64,000 nucleotides of DNA from Epiperipatus broadwayi (lineage: Eukaryota; Onychophora; Udeonychophora; Euonychophora; Peripatidae). The position numbers and the translations under genes are program-made. Below, piece after piece: positions 11,341 through 23,606 of this stretch. Positions within the stretch are counted from its first letter, which is position 1. Each line of letters opens with the position of its first letter. The notes beneath the pieces were generated by a model that had not been told where the DNA came from, made no database searches, and was given only the letters and a program-made list of their open reading frames with translations. The stretch is taken from contig JAQFVV010000014.1 of NCBI GenBank assembly GCA_028023455.1, positions 1,737,336 to 1,801,335 of the forward strand. The letters are read 5' to 3'.

Positions 11341-11634
11341 GTTCCTGATACCCACGACCATCTGCAGATGGAAGATATCTGTTTGGCAAGTGTAGAATTA
11401 GAAACAGACACTATAGTAGAAGAAGGATTGAGACACTTAGGAAAGGTATAATGGCGAAGCCCTACCTACAAGAAAATTATTGACCAACTAGAAGACAAAG
11501 ATGAAGTGGGAAAATCAGCAGACACTGATGCTGGTGGGAGATACCGCCTGAAAGAAGGGATACTGTAGTATATCACTGACCCGCAAAGGAATCAGTGGAA
11601 AATGATTATACCAGAAAGTTTACAGGAAGGACTT

Positions 11635-12565
11635 ATTGAGTACACCCATCATTTGTATGGGCACTATGGTGTAAATTAAGCTTATTGAGGACATGGTTCC
11701 ATTGGCTGAATATGAGAGCACAGGGTACCAGGATAGTAAGCTCATGTGAAATGTGTCAGAAGACAAAACCAGCAAACAAGTCATATCAAGGTCCATTAAA
11801 TCCTATCATCCCTAAAGAACCCAATGACCTGGTGTCTATTGATTTCTGTGGACCATTGCCAGCTTTTGGGGAAATGAAAATATCTACTAGTAGTATATGA
11901 CCTTTTTTCAAAATGGGTGTCGGCATATCCGGTGGCCCAGGCCAATACTAGGAATGCCATACGAGCCCTTGAGGTATGATATTTTAAAAGGGTAGGCAAA
12001 CCAAAAGCTATTTTGTCAGACCATGGTATCTTTCACATCTTATAATTGGCAACAGTGGATAGAGAGGATGGAGGTAAAACATATATTGTCATCCATATGA
12101 AATTCGCAATCAAACCCTTGTGAGTGGGCGATGAGAAAGTTAGGATGCCTCTTCAGGGTATATACTGCGTTTAACCATAGAGGATGGGTGAAACAATTCC
12201 CAAGGGTGTTAAATTTCATAAATTGGATTCGTAATGAATCTACCGGATTTGCACCTGAAAGACTTCAATTCGGACAAGCGGTACCTCGATTGGATAAATC
12301 CAGGTTACCCGCTAGTCCAGAAAACATTAATAAAGGGAGAGATCAAGAAGAAGCAAGAAAAAATATGGAACACTGCGCCAAGCTCCGGACCCAACAGAAA
12401 GGAGGCTTGAGTGATAAGTTTAAAACAGGGGATACAGTATGGGTCAAAACAAACCCTGTGAGCCAAACTGGGAAGCATATTTTTAAAGTTCCAAAATTTG
12501 TACGAGGGACCTTACCAAATCAGCTGACGGGATGGTCCAAATGCTTTCACTTTAAAGAATGGTGA
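11635..12565 (+). pseudogene. Gypsy-type integrase remnant
   Basis: An HHCC-like zinc finger is split by a frameshift: EYTHHLYGHYG, then CEMCQKTKPANK. The core follows with SIDFCGPLPAFG (first catalytic Asp) and ILSDHGIF (second Asp) in shifted frames, then a C-terminal segment with ESTGFAPERLQFG. At least three frame breaks are present. Order and spacing match Ty3/gypsy pol. No env-like frame follows before the 3' LTR. Confidence 0.8.
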
Positions 12566-12708
12566 AGGAGAAAGGGGAACCTATAACGCTAGGTCACTGA
12601 AACCATATAAGACTAGGATGTGGGTAAGAAGTACTCCGTAAAGACTTATTAAGAATAAAATTAGTTCAAACCTCTATTTTTATTCTTGTTCCCCTGCCCA
12701 GGTGGTAT

Positions 12709-14455
12709 TGTACGATTTATTTATGTATATGGTACAAATTACTATTTAAAATAGTGTATCATTTAAATAAAAAAAGAGAGAACCCGATCCTTAATTTTTT
12801 TTGTAATATAATGTTGTTTTAAGAAAAACGTACAGTGAGAGTTTAATTTTTCTTTTTTTTTAATATAAGTTAACTAAAATAAATTCAATATTGGAAAGTG
12901 CATTGTGAATAATTGGTTCAAATAGTGAAAGGAAATTTCAAAGGTAAAAGATTGCTATCAGAAACAACTTTGTGATAATAAGTAAAAATGGCAGAAATTC
13001 ATAACGAGAAAAGATACTTTGTAATTAAAAAATGAGAAATAATGTAGAAGTTTATAAAATAGAACAAAAGGTAAAATGGAATATGCACAGAACTTCGAAA
13101 AAGAATCTGGGGATATAAAAGGAGCTGACAGGTTTGAAAGGTGTCTTTTGTCTTGTTGTTCCAGAGAATGTTGAGCAATTTGAAGTGCCTCGTATTTTTT
13201 TTTATACAAAAAAAAATTAATAAAATGTGTCCACTTAGGTACGAACTGAAATTGCTCGCCATGAGTGAGTAGAACTCTATCGTTTGCCGACACTTTCTCT
13301 CGAGAAAAGTCACCTAGATCATCGTCTGGCTCTACCTAAATTTGATCAGAGATTTCGAAGAAGTAAAACTAAAAAAATAACTACTGTGGACTACCCACTG
13401 ATTGAATTGGACATTGGAGGATCAATGACCTATTTAAATATCAACTTACCGTTAAGTTAATGGCCATAACTTTTACATAAAGCTTTATGAATAGAGATTT
13501 GAATGAAATGTTATCCCATAATTTTTTTGATCGAAAGATTTGTGAACTGAGAAGTGAATGAAACTTACCACGGAAAAATAAGACATCCCATAATTTTTTT
13601 GATCGAAAGATTTGCGAACTGAGAAGTGAATGAAACTGTTACCATGGAAAAATAAGACACCAACTAGTTATTACTTCAATATTTGAATCAAATTATTAAA
13701 TTCATATGCACAATACTTTCCAATATTATAATTTTGTCTTAATCATAAATATTACATGTTTGACGGGCTAGAATAAATCTTTATTATTAGCTTAACTTTC
13801 ATTGTATGTGTATAAAATTAATGTTATTATATTTAAGTTTTATATTTAGTTATTTAAATTCAAATTAGTATACAAATTACCTTTGCTAAATAGATTTATT
13901 TTTCTTAATTAAGTCAAAGAGGAATATCTTCTACTTAATGGGAATTTTAACCCAGATCGTATAATTATTACTTTACAAGTTACAATATGTTTGATGCAGA
14001 CTCAGTGGGTCTAATGACTCTGGCACCCTCATGTAGAAATTAAAAACTGATTCAGCTCACGATTAATTGTACTCGGTATATACAAATTACCTTTGCTAAA
14101 TAGATTTATTTTTCTTAATTAAGTCAAAGAGGAATATCTTCTACTTAATGGGAATTTTAATCCAGATCGTATAAATATTACTTTACAAGTTACAATATGT
14201 TTGACGCAGACTCTATGGGTCTAATGACTCTGTCACCCTCATGTAGAAATTAAAAACTGATTCAGCTCACGATTAATTGTACTCGGTAATAATTCTAGGC
14301 CGAGCTGATCAGGAAAGATAGTTATGTTTTTAGAATAATAATGAAACCTTTTTTTAAATAAAATAAATGAACATTTATTTTTCTTTTACATAACTTGATC
14401 AACTTGTGCATTTATAATGCGTATAGAGGCCTAGAAATATGGAAAATGTTATAAT
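12709..14455 (+). repeat. 3' LTR of the gypsy-type element, with two internal duplications
   Basis: Matches the 5' LTR but is about 300 bp longer. A 72-bp tandem duplication starts near 13514 and repeats at 13586. A second duplication of about 210 bp repeats the segment from 13870 at 14080. Both arose after insertion or in only one LTR. Confidence 0.8.
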
Positions 14456-14700
14456 ATATATGAAGATTTCCATATTATTAACACAAGTTTTCCTTAGATT
14501 AGCAGGACAACTGACAAATAAACAGAATAAAAATCAGCATCTGAATAATAAGATGACTTAATGTCAGAATAGCAGCATAAGATAGAGAATCTAAGAATCT
14601 AACCAAATAATAATCTATTGACCACTTTATATACTGCTACTATAATCCCATGCATTACTGTTGTCACATCTTTTATATAGTGTTTTCTTCTGTGGGAGTC
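14456..14700. repeat. Partial copy of repeat R (continuation)
   Basis: Resembles 1321-1515 (CAACTGACAAA, AATCTATTGAC, TATATACTG, TTGTCACA). It begins directly after the 3' LTR and continues the repeat R sequence that stops at about 5500. Confidence 0.55.
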
Positions 14701-15677
14701 ATAAATTCCATGTAACTTTGTTTTTCATCTAAACTTTACATAATGAAACATACTTTATCTGTTTTATATAGTAGGTATTTTAGGCTATAAAAAGAAAATA
14801 CTTTAAACACCAAAATGTGTATTTTGCACAATAAGAATTATTATATTAAAAAAATAATTCTTTTCAAAAAATTAAATTAAATTTTAACTAATTTTCTTTC
14901 AATTAGAAGTTCAAATTAACCATTTTTAGTTAAATCTATTTCAACCTTTTTCTTTATAGATAAGACATTTTTGGTCAATTATCTATTATTAAATTGAGTT
15001 TTAATTTTTTATTTGTTGATAAGACTTTTTTTTTGTCAATTATCCAAAATGAAGCTAAATTAATTTTTACTTTTTGAATTCTCTGGTTGGGGGGGAAGAA
15101 TATAAATAATGATTGAGCATATTTTTACATTTTAATCTTATTTTTTTAAAAACATTCTCTACTTTGATTCCTGTGTACCAGTGCACATTGTACCCATTAA
15201 TGGTACAATACCCCCCCCCCATATTCTATAGAAATATTCTAGCTGATTTAGCATAACTTATAGATTTATTGGTAAATTACACCTCCTAATGTAAATGATA
15301 GAATAAATGCAATGAGATATTTCATCTTAAAAATTGGTTGGAATAGAATTGCATATGAGTTTCTTCAGATTGCTGATTCTTGTCACTCCTATTCCATTTA
15401 TTATAATTACTTTCACTTATAAACTTTAATATATTTTTCACTGTAAGATTTTTCATTATCTCATTCTCTGAAATATCTGCATATATGTAAAGTTTCATAA
15501 TGATATGAGGCTGATTTTTCTTGTATGTAGCATTACTAAAAACTTCTAATTCATTTTATATATCTACTTTTGTGTCTTTACAATTATTCTTCCCAAACAT
15601 AATTTTTGTATCAACTTCATTATCTATTGCAGTACCTGCATAGATTTTCAATTCTTCTGACTATTTCACATTGATAT
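14701..15677. other. AT-rich non-coding stretch
   Basis: No gene seen. Holds a C10 run near 15211 and several A/T tracts. Confidence 0.5.
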
Positions 15678-15716
15678 TGAAGCGGTGTATATCTGTACAC
15701 AGATATACTCGCTTCA
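15678..15716. repeat. 39-bp near-perfect hairpin
   Basis: TGAAGCG and GTATATCTGT are followed, after a two-base turn, by their complement ending CGCTTCA, with one mismatch. Too short for a typical transposon, and it has no T-tract arrangement specific to a terminator. Confidence 0.6.
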
Positions 15717-16106
15717 TTTTCGTTTAAATCAACCTATCTGCTATTATACATGTATAATTATTATTAATATCTGCACACATTAGTAATAAGTGAATGTGTG
15801 TGTATGACCTTATATCATTTTCTAAAGGTGAAAGCTAATTATTTAAGTCATGCATTTGTATGCAAAAAAAGTTAAATTTTTATAAAACTTAAAATCCATT
15901 AAAGGAAAATGTAAAAATATTTTATATAATGGGAGAGATGTAGGTAGCTGTTAATGAATTGTACATAAGGGTCATAGTTCTTTATTCATACATTTTATCT
16001 TCCGAATAGTTACAGTTGAACACCTTTGGAAGTTCTAAGGTCTTAAATAGAAAAGAAATTACAAAGAGCAGGAAATTTAATGGGTGACTTATTTGTATGA
16101 GGAAGT

Positions 16107-16180
16107 GAAGAGCTAATGGTATGGTAGTTAATGTAATGGATTTGAAATCCATTAGGTTAAATTATAAGATGCAACCCCAA
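16107..16180 (+). pseudogene. tRNA-Ser(TGA)-like relic
   Basis: The stretch contains a perfect anticodon arm: AATGGA and TCCATT closing the seven-base loop TTTGAAA, giving anticodon TGA as in tRNA-Ser. An A-box-like GGTATGGTAGTTAA precedes it. The T arm is degraded (GATGCAACCCC) and acceptor pairing is poor, so this is probably a tRNA-derived SINE relic or pseudogene. Confidence 0.5.
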
Positions 16181-16309
16181 AGAACATCGGATGGGGAATT
16201 GTTATGGATTCTTTAGCTTGATCTTTCATCAATCTTGATTTTGTCATTGTGAACCTTTCAACCTTTTTCTTTGATATTTTTTTATTGTTTTTATGTTATG
16301 CTACTTAAA

Positions 16310-16500
16310 AGAAGAAGACATGTGTACAACATACCTACCAGCATGAGCAAGTATTCCAGCATCATCTTCTCCAAGGTCATTGGTGGAGTGGCATCCAAGA
16401 AGTCCATCCAGATGTAGTCAGACCATGTCCTACTACCATCATGCCAGCCCATATCAAAATCCATCTACACCTCCACAGAAGTCCTGCAATCAACCAGTGC
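16310..16500. other. GC-richer island, unidentified
   Basis: Noticeably richer in G+C than its surroundings. On the minus strand a short frame reads DLGEDDAGILAHAGR without stops. No family was recognised; it may be a fragment of an old mobile element. Confidence 0.3.
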
Positions 16501-16504
16501 TGGT

Positions 16505-16745
16505 TAAATCTTTTAATAATCCACATGTATAACTGTAACTATATATTATTCACCTGTTTCTAGTCTTAACCGCATAAATTTATGTCTATTTTATATTATT
16601 TATTAACAGTAATCTATTGGCTTAGTAAAATATTTTAATAATACACATATATAATTATATTATTTATCTGTTTCTAGTCTTAACCACAAAATATGTATAT
16701 TTTATATTGTTTATTAATGTTTAATCTATTGGTTTAATTAATATA
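16505..16745. repeat. Tandem duplication, unit about 120 bp
   Basis: The segment 16505-16628 is repeated with divergence at 16629-16745 (shared CTGTTTCTAGTCTTAACC, TTTATATT and TTAATCTATTGG-type blocks). Confidence 0.6.
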
Positions 16746-17554
16746 ATAACTTTAAAATATATATATTTATTACAAATGTATTTATGCATACTACCTTGAA
16801 TGATGGAGGGAGAAATTTCATCTAATTAAACATGTTTACATTTTCCCTGTTAAGTCTCAAGGGAGAGAGCAGAGTGAAAATACTTAAGTTTAAGGTTTTA
16901 AAAATGTAAAGCAATAACAAGTTCTAGAATTTTTTTAAAGCCCCCCCCCCCCCACCATTATGTCAAGGCGTGTTATTTTAGAGTCTCATAATTACGTGTA
17001 AAAATCAATGAAGGATGGCGACTGTATTTTAGTCAATTAAAATTTTAAAATCATTTTGTTCTAATTCTTGCTCTATATTTGTGTGATCTAACCTAAGTGT
17101 TGGAAATAATATTATTAAATAGGTACAATAAATAGTTACTTTGCATACCGCCAAATAATTAATACCATAAATAAAATAAATTCTGTAATAAAACTTACAA
17201 ACTGTGGCAATATTATAATGTCATATATATAATTTAAGAAATAACTTAATTATGCTTTCTTAAAATGTTTCTACTAAGTTAAGATGTAATTCGTGTATAA
17301 CTCTTAATAAATAATGGATTGCGATATCACTTTATTCCAAGTATAGATGAATTTCTCAACTATTTGCACATTGTTTGATTATATATGTTAGATTTAAAAG
17401 TAATGAAATATATATTGCGAACAGGTTATATTATTATTAAAAGTACTTCTAAATAGTTAAACAGGATGCTCATGATTTATTTATCTATAAATTAATATTT
17501 ACTCATATGGGAAGAAGGCTTAATTTCTTGTTATTTCAATATATATATATATGA
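16746..17554. other. AT-rich non-coding stretch
   Basis: No gene seen. Contains a C13 run near 16941-16953. Confidence 0.5.
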
Positions 17555-18045
17555 AAAAAAACACAAGCTAAAACTTGCTAACGCTTGTATTTATGACAAT
17601 AGATGGCGTTGGTAGAACACCATCTATTGTCATAAATACAAGCATTAGCAAGTTTTAACTTGTTTTTTTTTTTTTTCATAAATGTACCTTTGAGGTCTTT
17701 CTTGCAATGATATATATATTGCAGAGGCTTCTACTATGTGGTGATGCTGAACTGATGTCAGACCCATATAGCTATTTGGCTTGCTATGCTGAGTTTGAAG
17801 ACATTACGTGTATAAAAGTTTCACGCTTGCAAGCTGAATAGAAGCTGTTTCATAAACGCTCAGAGTTTGTGTTTAGATCTAGTTTCTTATTCCTGTCCTT
17901 CACTGACGATAGCAAATAGCTTGAAATCATGATCTGAAGGTGGAACTAAAGTTAGAGATAGTGAATGCTTGCTCTGACATTTATGTAAACAAACATACGC
18001 TTGATGGTGTTTCTGGTAGAACGCCATCTATTGTCATATATATAT
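17555..18045 (+). mobile_element. Hammerhead-bearing short element, family 3
   Basis: A short inverted arm (about 17567-17612) mirrors 17617-17665, around AACACCATCTATTGTCATAA. The end of that segment recurs at about 18016-18040 (GGTAGAACGCCATCTATTG), so a unit of about 400 bp is bounded by a partial direct repeat and one inverted piece. A type I hammerhead lies at 17890-17945. The architecture copies that of the other hammerhead families. Flanks are TA-rich, so the TSD is ambiguous. Confidence 0.6.
17890..17945 (+). ncRNA. Hammerhead ribozyme, type I, family 3, intact core
   Basis: Core CTGACGA, a short stem II AGC/GCT with an A-rich loop, then GAAA, a palindromic loop TCATGA and cleavage triplet ATC. 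Stem I pairs CCTTCA with TGAAGG perfectly, and a distal helix pairs TTCC with GGAA. All core boxes are present; the weak stem II is the main doubt. Confidence 0.7.
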
Positions 18046-18139
18046 ATACATATTGCATTTATATCTTACCATATGTGTGGCAATGGGTATATCTTCTACT
18101 GATTATGAAATATGTATTTAATGCAGTTCATGTGTCCTT

Positions 18140-18601
18140 ATGGTCAAACTGCATAAGAGAAAACCAGACACCATGCCTAGGTTTCCTAATCCACACAGAT
18201 TAACCCCAGTCTGGGATCTGCAGAGCTTGAGATCTATGGTATGGACCCTATCTGTTCAATGTGTAGAAAACGAGAAGAAACAGCGGAATATATTGAAAGA
18301 AGGTGAAACATGGGTTAATTTGCACAACATTTTAAAGTCATTCATTACAAACAAAGAGACTACCTGTGTGGATTTAAATAACACCTTCAAGAAAGGATTT
18401 TTTGGATGGATTAGCCTTGCATCATTTATTAACTTTAGTATTTGGACTCTCAGGAATAGACTGCTTTTTGAAAAAGGTACAGACATGGATCCATTAAAAA
18501 TGATTTTGGAATCAGTACAAGAATTCAAAGCTAACTATAAGAAATTCTGCCAGAGATGGTTGACAGACCAAATGTGGTTGTTAATAAGTTTAAGTCAATG
18601 A
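18140..18601 (+). pseudogene. LINE (non-LTR retrotransposon) ORF2 C-terminus, frameshifted
   Basis: Around 18235-18300 one frame reads DPICSMCRKREETAEYIERR, a Cys-x2-Cys then Glu-Thr pattern of the zinc-binding region that follows LINE reverse transcriptases. A second frame continues to 18601 with GWISLASFINFSIWTLRNRL, typical of the LINE C-terminal tail. The two halves are in different frames, so it is a pseudogene, and no reverse transcriptase palm is present. LINE clade not assigned. Confidence 0.55.
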
Positions 18602-19435
18602 TAAATACTGGAAGTAGTTAAGTAATAAAACTGCACATGGAGATAGTATAATATGGATTTAGTAATAAAACTTAAGTAAGTTAATCTAGAATCTGAACTA
18701 TTACAGGAAGATGGATGTTACAAGAGTGGGAAATGAAATGCAGACATGGAAAGATGGATTTAGTAATAAAACTTAAATAAGTTAATCTAGAATCTGAACT
18801 ATTACATGAAGATGGATGTTACAAGAGTGGGAAATGAAATGCAGAAATGGAAATATGTACAATTGGTAAATAATATTACTGAGTAAGAAATTTGTTTTAA
18901 TTTTTTTTTTTGGTTGTTGTTGTAAAATTACACCGTTTATTAGATTTGTTCTATTTATTGTAGAGTTGTTTTTTTTTTATAGATATTATAGTACTTGATC
19001 AATAAAATATTGAGAGATGTGTTGTGGTTGGAAGTTATTCAGATGTAATTAGCTTACTTCTGTGATTTTGTCTTGACGAATTGAACAGTCATGTTATAAG
19101 TGGAAATAAAATTTCAATTTTGATAAGTTTAAAACAAATTATGTATAAATTGAAATTTGTTCATCTAGAGAAAGCAAGATTATATGGATAAGAATTTAAT
19201 TGAATTTTATATAATAAAATTTAGTCTAGACAGTTGATATGACCCATAGAGGGAATACTGAATTCAATGTGTTATTAACAGAGAAAACTGTAATTTAAAA
19301 AATTTAATGGAAATAGAAATACTCAATGTTACTTTTATGTAATTCCATGTTTGTGCTATGTATTATGATTGAAATTTTGTAATTGATATGTATATTTTAC
19401 AAATCCGTTTTGGGTGTGAATAAACGTTCAATATT
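18602..19435 (+). repeat. LINE 3' untranslated region with 101-bp tandem duplication
   Basis: After the LINE stop, a unit of about 101 bp occurs twice (about 18653-18755 and 18754-18856; blocks TTTAGTAATAAAACTTAA, GAAGATGGATGTTACAAG). The region runs AT-rich to an AATAAA near 19420 followed by a TA run, which may be the end of the element. Confidence 0.5.
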
Positions 19436-20289
19436 CAAAGTAAATATATATATAATTTGTAAAATTGGGATGTTGAGAGACTAGAATGAATTGTGACTAG
19501 AGAGTGGTACTTTATCTACCTTTGGATAGAGGCATTACATACATTTTTTTTTTAATTCATTGTTCCATTGTTTTAACAAATAAATTAAAAAAACAAAGAA
19601 GCATATTATTCATCTCATATGGATTATTTGTAGTGGAATGTAATTATTCATTATTGTAGGTTTTATATATTTTTAAAGCTATCTCTTATTTCCTGTTTGT
19701 TGATATATATATATATTAATAAATATAATATGCCAACAATAGGTAAAGCAAAGGTGACAAATTAAATGTTGAACATAGTGAAAGTTATCAATCTAACTTG
19801 ACCTTCATGCAGATTAACATGTTATGTAATTCATATGGCATCTAGTAAGAATTTTTATAACCAGATTCTAAGTAACAAGAATGCATACTATATTTTTTTT
19901 AATGCAAAATAAGCTTCTATTATAAGGCTGAATAATAAAATTACATTATAAATAAAGTTTGAGAAGTAAAATAATTCTCTTCATTTTAGTTTTGATAAGA
20001 ATAAACTCCAAAAGCTTTGGGTTAGCAGTAAATTAAATAAATATATTTATTTAAAGTTTTGATGTGGATAATAGCCCAAATCATACTAGTATAATTTATT
20101 TTAATTTGTGGCATATAGAATCATGTTTCTTGAGAATTTTTTAAATTAAACTCATCCGTTTTTTAAAAACTTAATAAGGGACCACTTTAGAGCACTGAAT
20201 TTTCAATATTATTTGATACTGACTTAATTTTTTTTTTTTTAAATACATAATTTATTATACCATACTAACATTATTTTAACTAACAATTG
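19436..20289. other. AT-rich non-coding stretch
   Basis: No gene or named repeat recognised. TA runs near 19444 and 19704. Confidence 0.5.
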
Positions 20290-20545
20290 CCTATTTTAGT
20301 GTCAGCATCATTTTTGATTGCCATTGTTCCTCTTTTGGATGAGTGTCTCTTAAAGTTTAATACTGTTCCTTTGATTCATAGCATCTCATTTTAACTATCT
20401 GTCTCATATGTGATCTCTTTCTAAATCTTCTATGACCTCTTTGGGTTCAGTTTTAGATTTTAACCATATATCCAGTCCATCTTTATTTCTGTCTGTTAAT
20501 ACTTTCAATAATATCAATGAAACCTTTTAATTCTCCCACAAAATT
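20290..20545 (-). pseudogene. RTE-type LINE C-terminal relic
   Basis: On the minus strand one frame reads GFIDIIESINRQK, a stop, then RWTGYMVKI; another continues RFRKRSHMRQIVKM and later LRDTHPKEEQWQS. These line up with GVTDLIEKIKRLK, WAGHIAR, RPRKRPHVRWMDEI and LGETFILQW of the better preserved RTE at 36988-38228, in the same order. Several stops and frameshifts show an old dead copy. Confidence 0.5.
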
Positions 20546-22269
20546 ATTTATCTTTCAATACTTTCTGTTGTTTCAACATATATTTCTTATTACTTCATTG
20601 AGTTATAAGAAAATTTTACAAAAAAAAAAAGTGTGTAGTACATTTTAAAACAGTAAAGCTCTATCAAGTGAGTACATTAAATTTGATATTGATTTTTATT
20701 AGTTGTGTTTACATTGTTGTTGTCAGTTGTTAATTCCATTCTTTTAAAAATTAATTGCTACATCCAATGATTTACGCAGATTTCGATGGAATTTCCTAAG
20801 GCTACACATACTTTGTTTTTGTTTTCTATAAGAGGAATGTCGACTGAAGGCATTCTGTTCTTTTTTTTTTTGCACTCATTAATGTTGTGCTACTATCTAA
20901 TATGTATATTTTTTTAATGTCTTTTTTTTTTCCGGTGGAGGGGAAGTGCAGATGGAACTAATTATGTTTTTGAGATCTCTTCTAGTAGCCAGGCTTATTC
21001 TTGTGATAGTTCTCTTTTTTATTGCTTATTGTTATATAGAAAGCCCCTCTCTCCTGATACTTTAACAATGTTAACGTTTTTTTTTTGTTTTTTTTTTTAA
21101 TCTTGGAAACGTTAGACGAATTTTAGACATTTTATTCTCTTCCAATTATATCAGTTATTTTTCAAATATTTATCAGAAAGATAAAAGAAAGCATTGTTTA
21201 ACTTTATGATGAATCTTTTATTTACGAATTATGAATTTTATGTCCAGTATTTTAAAATATATGCGTAGAATAATTTTATCTGTTAATACGAAAAGATCGG
21301 TTTCATGTCATCGCATCTTCATTTGTGTGTATGTGTGTGTTAGAATGTGTAAACATTAATGAAAGAAAACCACTATTATTAAGAAAATCTTTTGGCTCCA
21401 CACTGACTCTGCTCAGGGCCTTCGTTTGTTGCAGAAAAGGAAGGAGGAGCAGAATTCGCTTGAATGTTTTGTCTAGAATCATTGGCGGCAGAAGTCTGAA
21501 TTTTTTAAAGCAAACTCTCTGCTTAAGGGCTCTTATACATCTTTAAAATGATCTTACCTTTAGCTTGTCTACTGATTATGTTTATCACACTAAGAACATT
21601 CAGATTTTGATTAATATTTCTGTAATTAAACACACTTCAATTTATTAATAAATTACAATCAGTTGTTTTGTCAAATGCAGATGGTATGTTTTTTTTTTAG
21701 TTTTTTTTTAATTAAAATATATATATGTCATTCATTTATATATCGCTTTAATATACAAGTGATAGAATGAAAAGTTTTTCCCATGTTTAATTAGTTGTTT
21801 TATTTAAATTTAAAAAATGTGAGATACATTTTCGATTATTATTTTTTTAAAGTAATTTTCCAAAAATAATTCATAAATAATATATGTCTACATAAATGCA
21901 AAAGTTATTGTTAATCTAATTTTCTGAAGACTAGTTTTTAAAACTTGGAATTGAGATGGAACGTTTTCAGGTAGTCAAAAGATATCCAATATAGCCACCA
22001 TTCTTATTAATCAATAAATGCCTAAAACTTTTGCTCTTCTTAATTTATCACAAATTAATTCAGGAAAAACATTTTAAAATATTCATTGACTGAATGAATG
22101 GTTAACTAGCCTACTATACAGGTCTTTGCCCTGCATAAGTATTTAAAGCTATTACTTCATTTTTAACATATCTCCTAACATTCCAACATATAAAACAATA
22201 AAAATTTTCAGAATGAATAATTGAACTGTTTTACAGCAACAAATTAGCCATTTCTTTATTGATTTTTTA
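20546..22269. other. AT-rich stretch without firm gene
   Basis: Around 21375-21475 a slightly GC-richer segment has a stop-free run containing LHTDSAQGLRLLQKRKEEQ. It has no recognised homology and no clear splice sites, so I do not call a gene. The rest is poly-T rich, with (GT)n near 21325-21343. Confidence 0.4.
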
Positions 22270-23095
22270 TAGGGAATGTTTCCCGAAAATAAGATCTAAC
22301 TAGAAAATAAGCCCTATTATAATTTTTCAGGATATTGATAATATAAGCCCTACCCTAAATATAAGACTTAGTTAAAATTGTCAGCCTGATGGACAGATAT
22401 CATTTATTCATTGAAACACACGATGGACCATATAGAATTATAAATTAATGATATAATATTCAAAATGTATATATATACACACACACACATTATAACCAGC
22501 ATAAGAAAAGAAAAAGCATTTTGACTTAAAATAATGTGTGTATAAACCTCAATGAAGATTTTTGTACTTGAATAAATGCTAATCAAAGTTATTTTGCAGG
22601 CAGTCTCATAAATAATTATTTTAGTAAACTTGGAAACACATTTTTCTTTCATTTATTAATGTGCTTTCCATCAGTCTGATATGATAATTCCTTTTTCATC
22701 TGATGTCCAAACATATATATATTGTAAATAAATCAATATGGATATCAGAAAAGGCTGAAACTTATTACTAGCCAGCAATCTCAGTCCACAAATAATAAAC
22801 TAGCTTCACATTTCATATATTATTTCAACTTAACAACATGTAAATAACTTTTAATATTTTCTTATATAAGGAGGATATTCTGTGATATGATTATAAGCCT
22901 AAACATGGTAGATTCAAACAATAATAAAAGTTATTTAAATGCTGTTGAAATTGATAATATTGAATTGTTGTATTTGAATAAATATATATTTGTGTACACA
23001 GAAAAAATTAGATATTCCCTGAAAATAAGCCCTAAGCTGTCTTTTGGAGCAAAAATTAATATAAGATTAGGTCTTATTTTTAGGGAAACATGGTA
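22270..23095. mobile_element. Terminal-inverted-repeat DNA element (non-autonomous)
   Basis: The left end (near 22273) reads GAATGTTTCCCGAAAATAAG and the right end (to about 23093) reads CTTATTTTTAGGGAAACAT, forming inverted termini of about 20-25 bp. Secondary repeats of AAAATAAGCCCTA occur inside each end. No transposase frame was seen. The superfamily is not certain; a Tc1/mariner-like MITE is possible. Confidence 0.55.
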
Positions 23096-23598
23096 CAATA
23101 GATCAACGAATACAGTAAAAAATAACCTTTGTTTTATTGTAAAAGGTTATCTAAGTGTCAGTTTAATTATTAGTTAACAGTATTGGAAATTGTCACTTGA
23201 TTATTACATAATTTCAGGATAAAACATTATTTATCATTGCATGTTTGATATTTGGCTATTTGTAAACAGTTTTAAAATGAGTGACATAACTTTACACTGT
23301 AAACTTATCTATCAGTCATTTCAAAATGAATTTGCATTACATTTGTAGACTGATTTAAAATAAGCTTCTCTGGATATAGTAGTTCTAGTTAATTCTCTAT
23401 AAAAAATCAAAGTGTAGAGTAGAAACAAACTGTTTCTTTTTATATAAAAAAAGTATTTAACATGTAAACTAGAGGGCCATTCAATTACTAATTAATTACA
23501 TTGATAATTATCACTTGACTTTATATATTTTTTAATATAAAGTATGATTTGTCATTAAATATATATATATAATTGATGCATTTTTGTGTGATTGCATA
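23096..23598. other. AT-rich non-coding stretch
   Basis: No gene recognised. Likely intronic because the next exon on the plus strand lies at 25954. Confidence 0.4.
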
Positions 23599-23606
23599 AT
23601 GTAGAA

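Larger units (their letters stand above)
7380..14455 (+). mobile_element. Ty3/gypsy-type LTR retrotransposon, degraded
   Basis: Two related LTRs (7380-8825 and 12709-14455) enclose an internal region with remnants of protease, reverse transcriptase, RNase H and integrase in the Ty3/gypsy order. The protein frames are broken by several frameshifts and stops. Both LTRs start TGTA; the 3' end (ATAAT) is not a canonical CA. The insertion site is a TA-rich stretch, so the TSD cannot be defined. The element lies next to the family 1 hammerhead array, and repeat R resumes right after it. Confidence 0.85.

Noticed and set aside
21325-21546. Plus-strand 73-codon frame in a slightly GC-richer patch
   Set aside because: No homology, no clear splice sites; another frame across it (LLQKRKEEQ) is equally plausible, so no gene is called.
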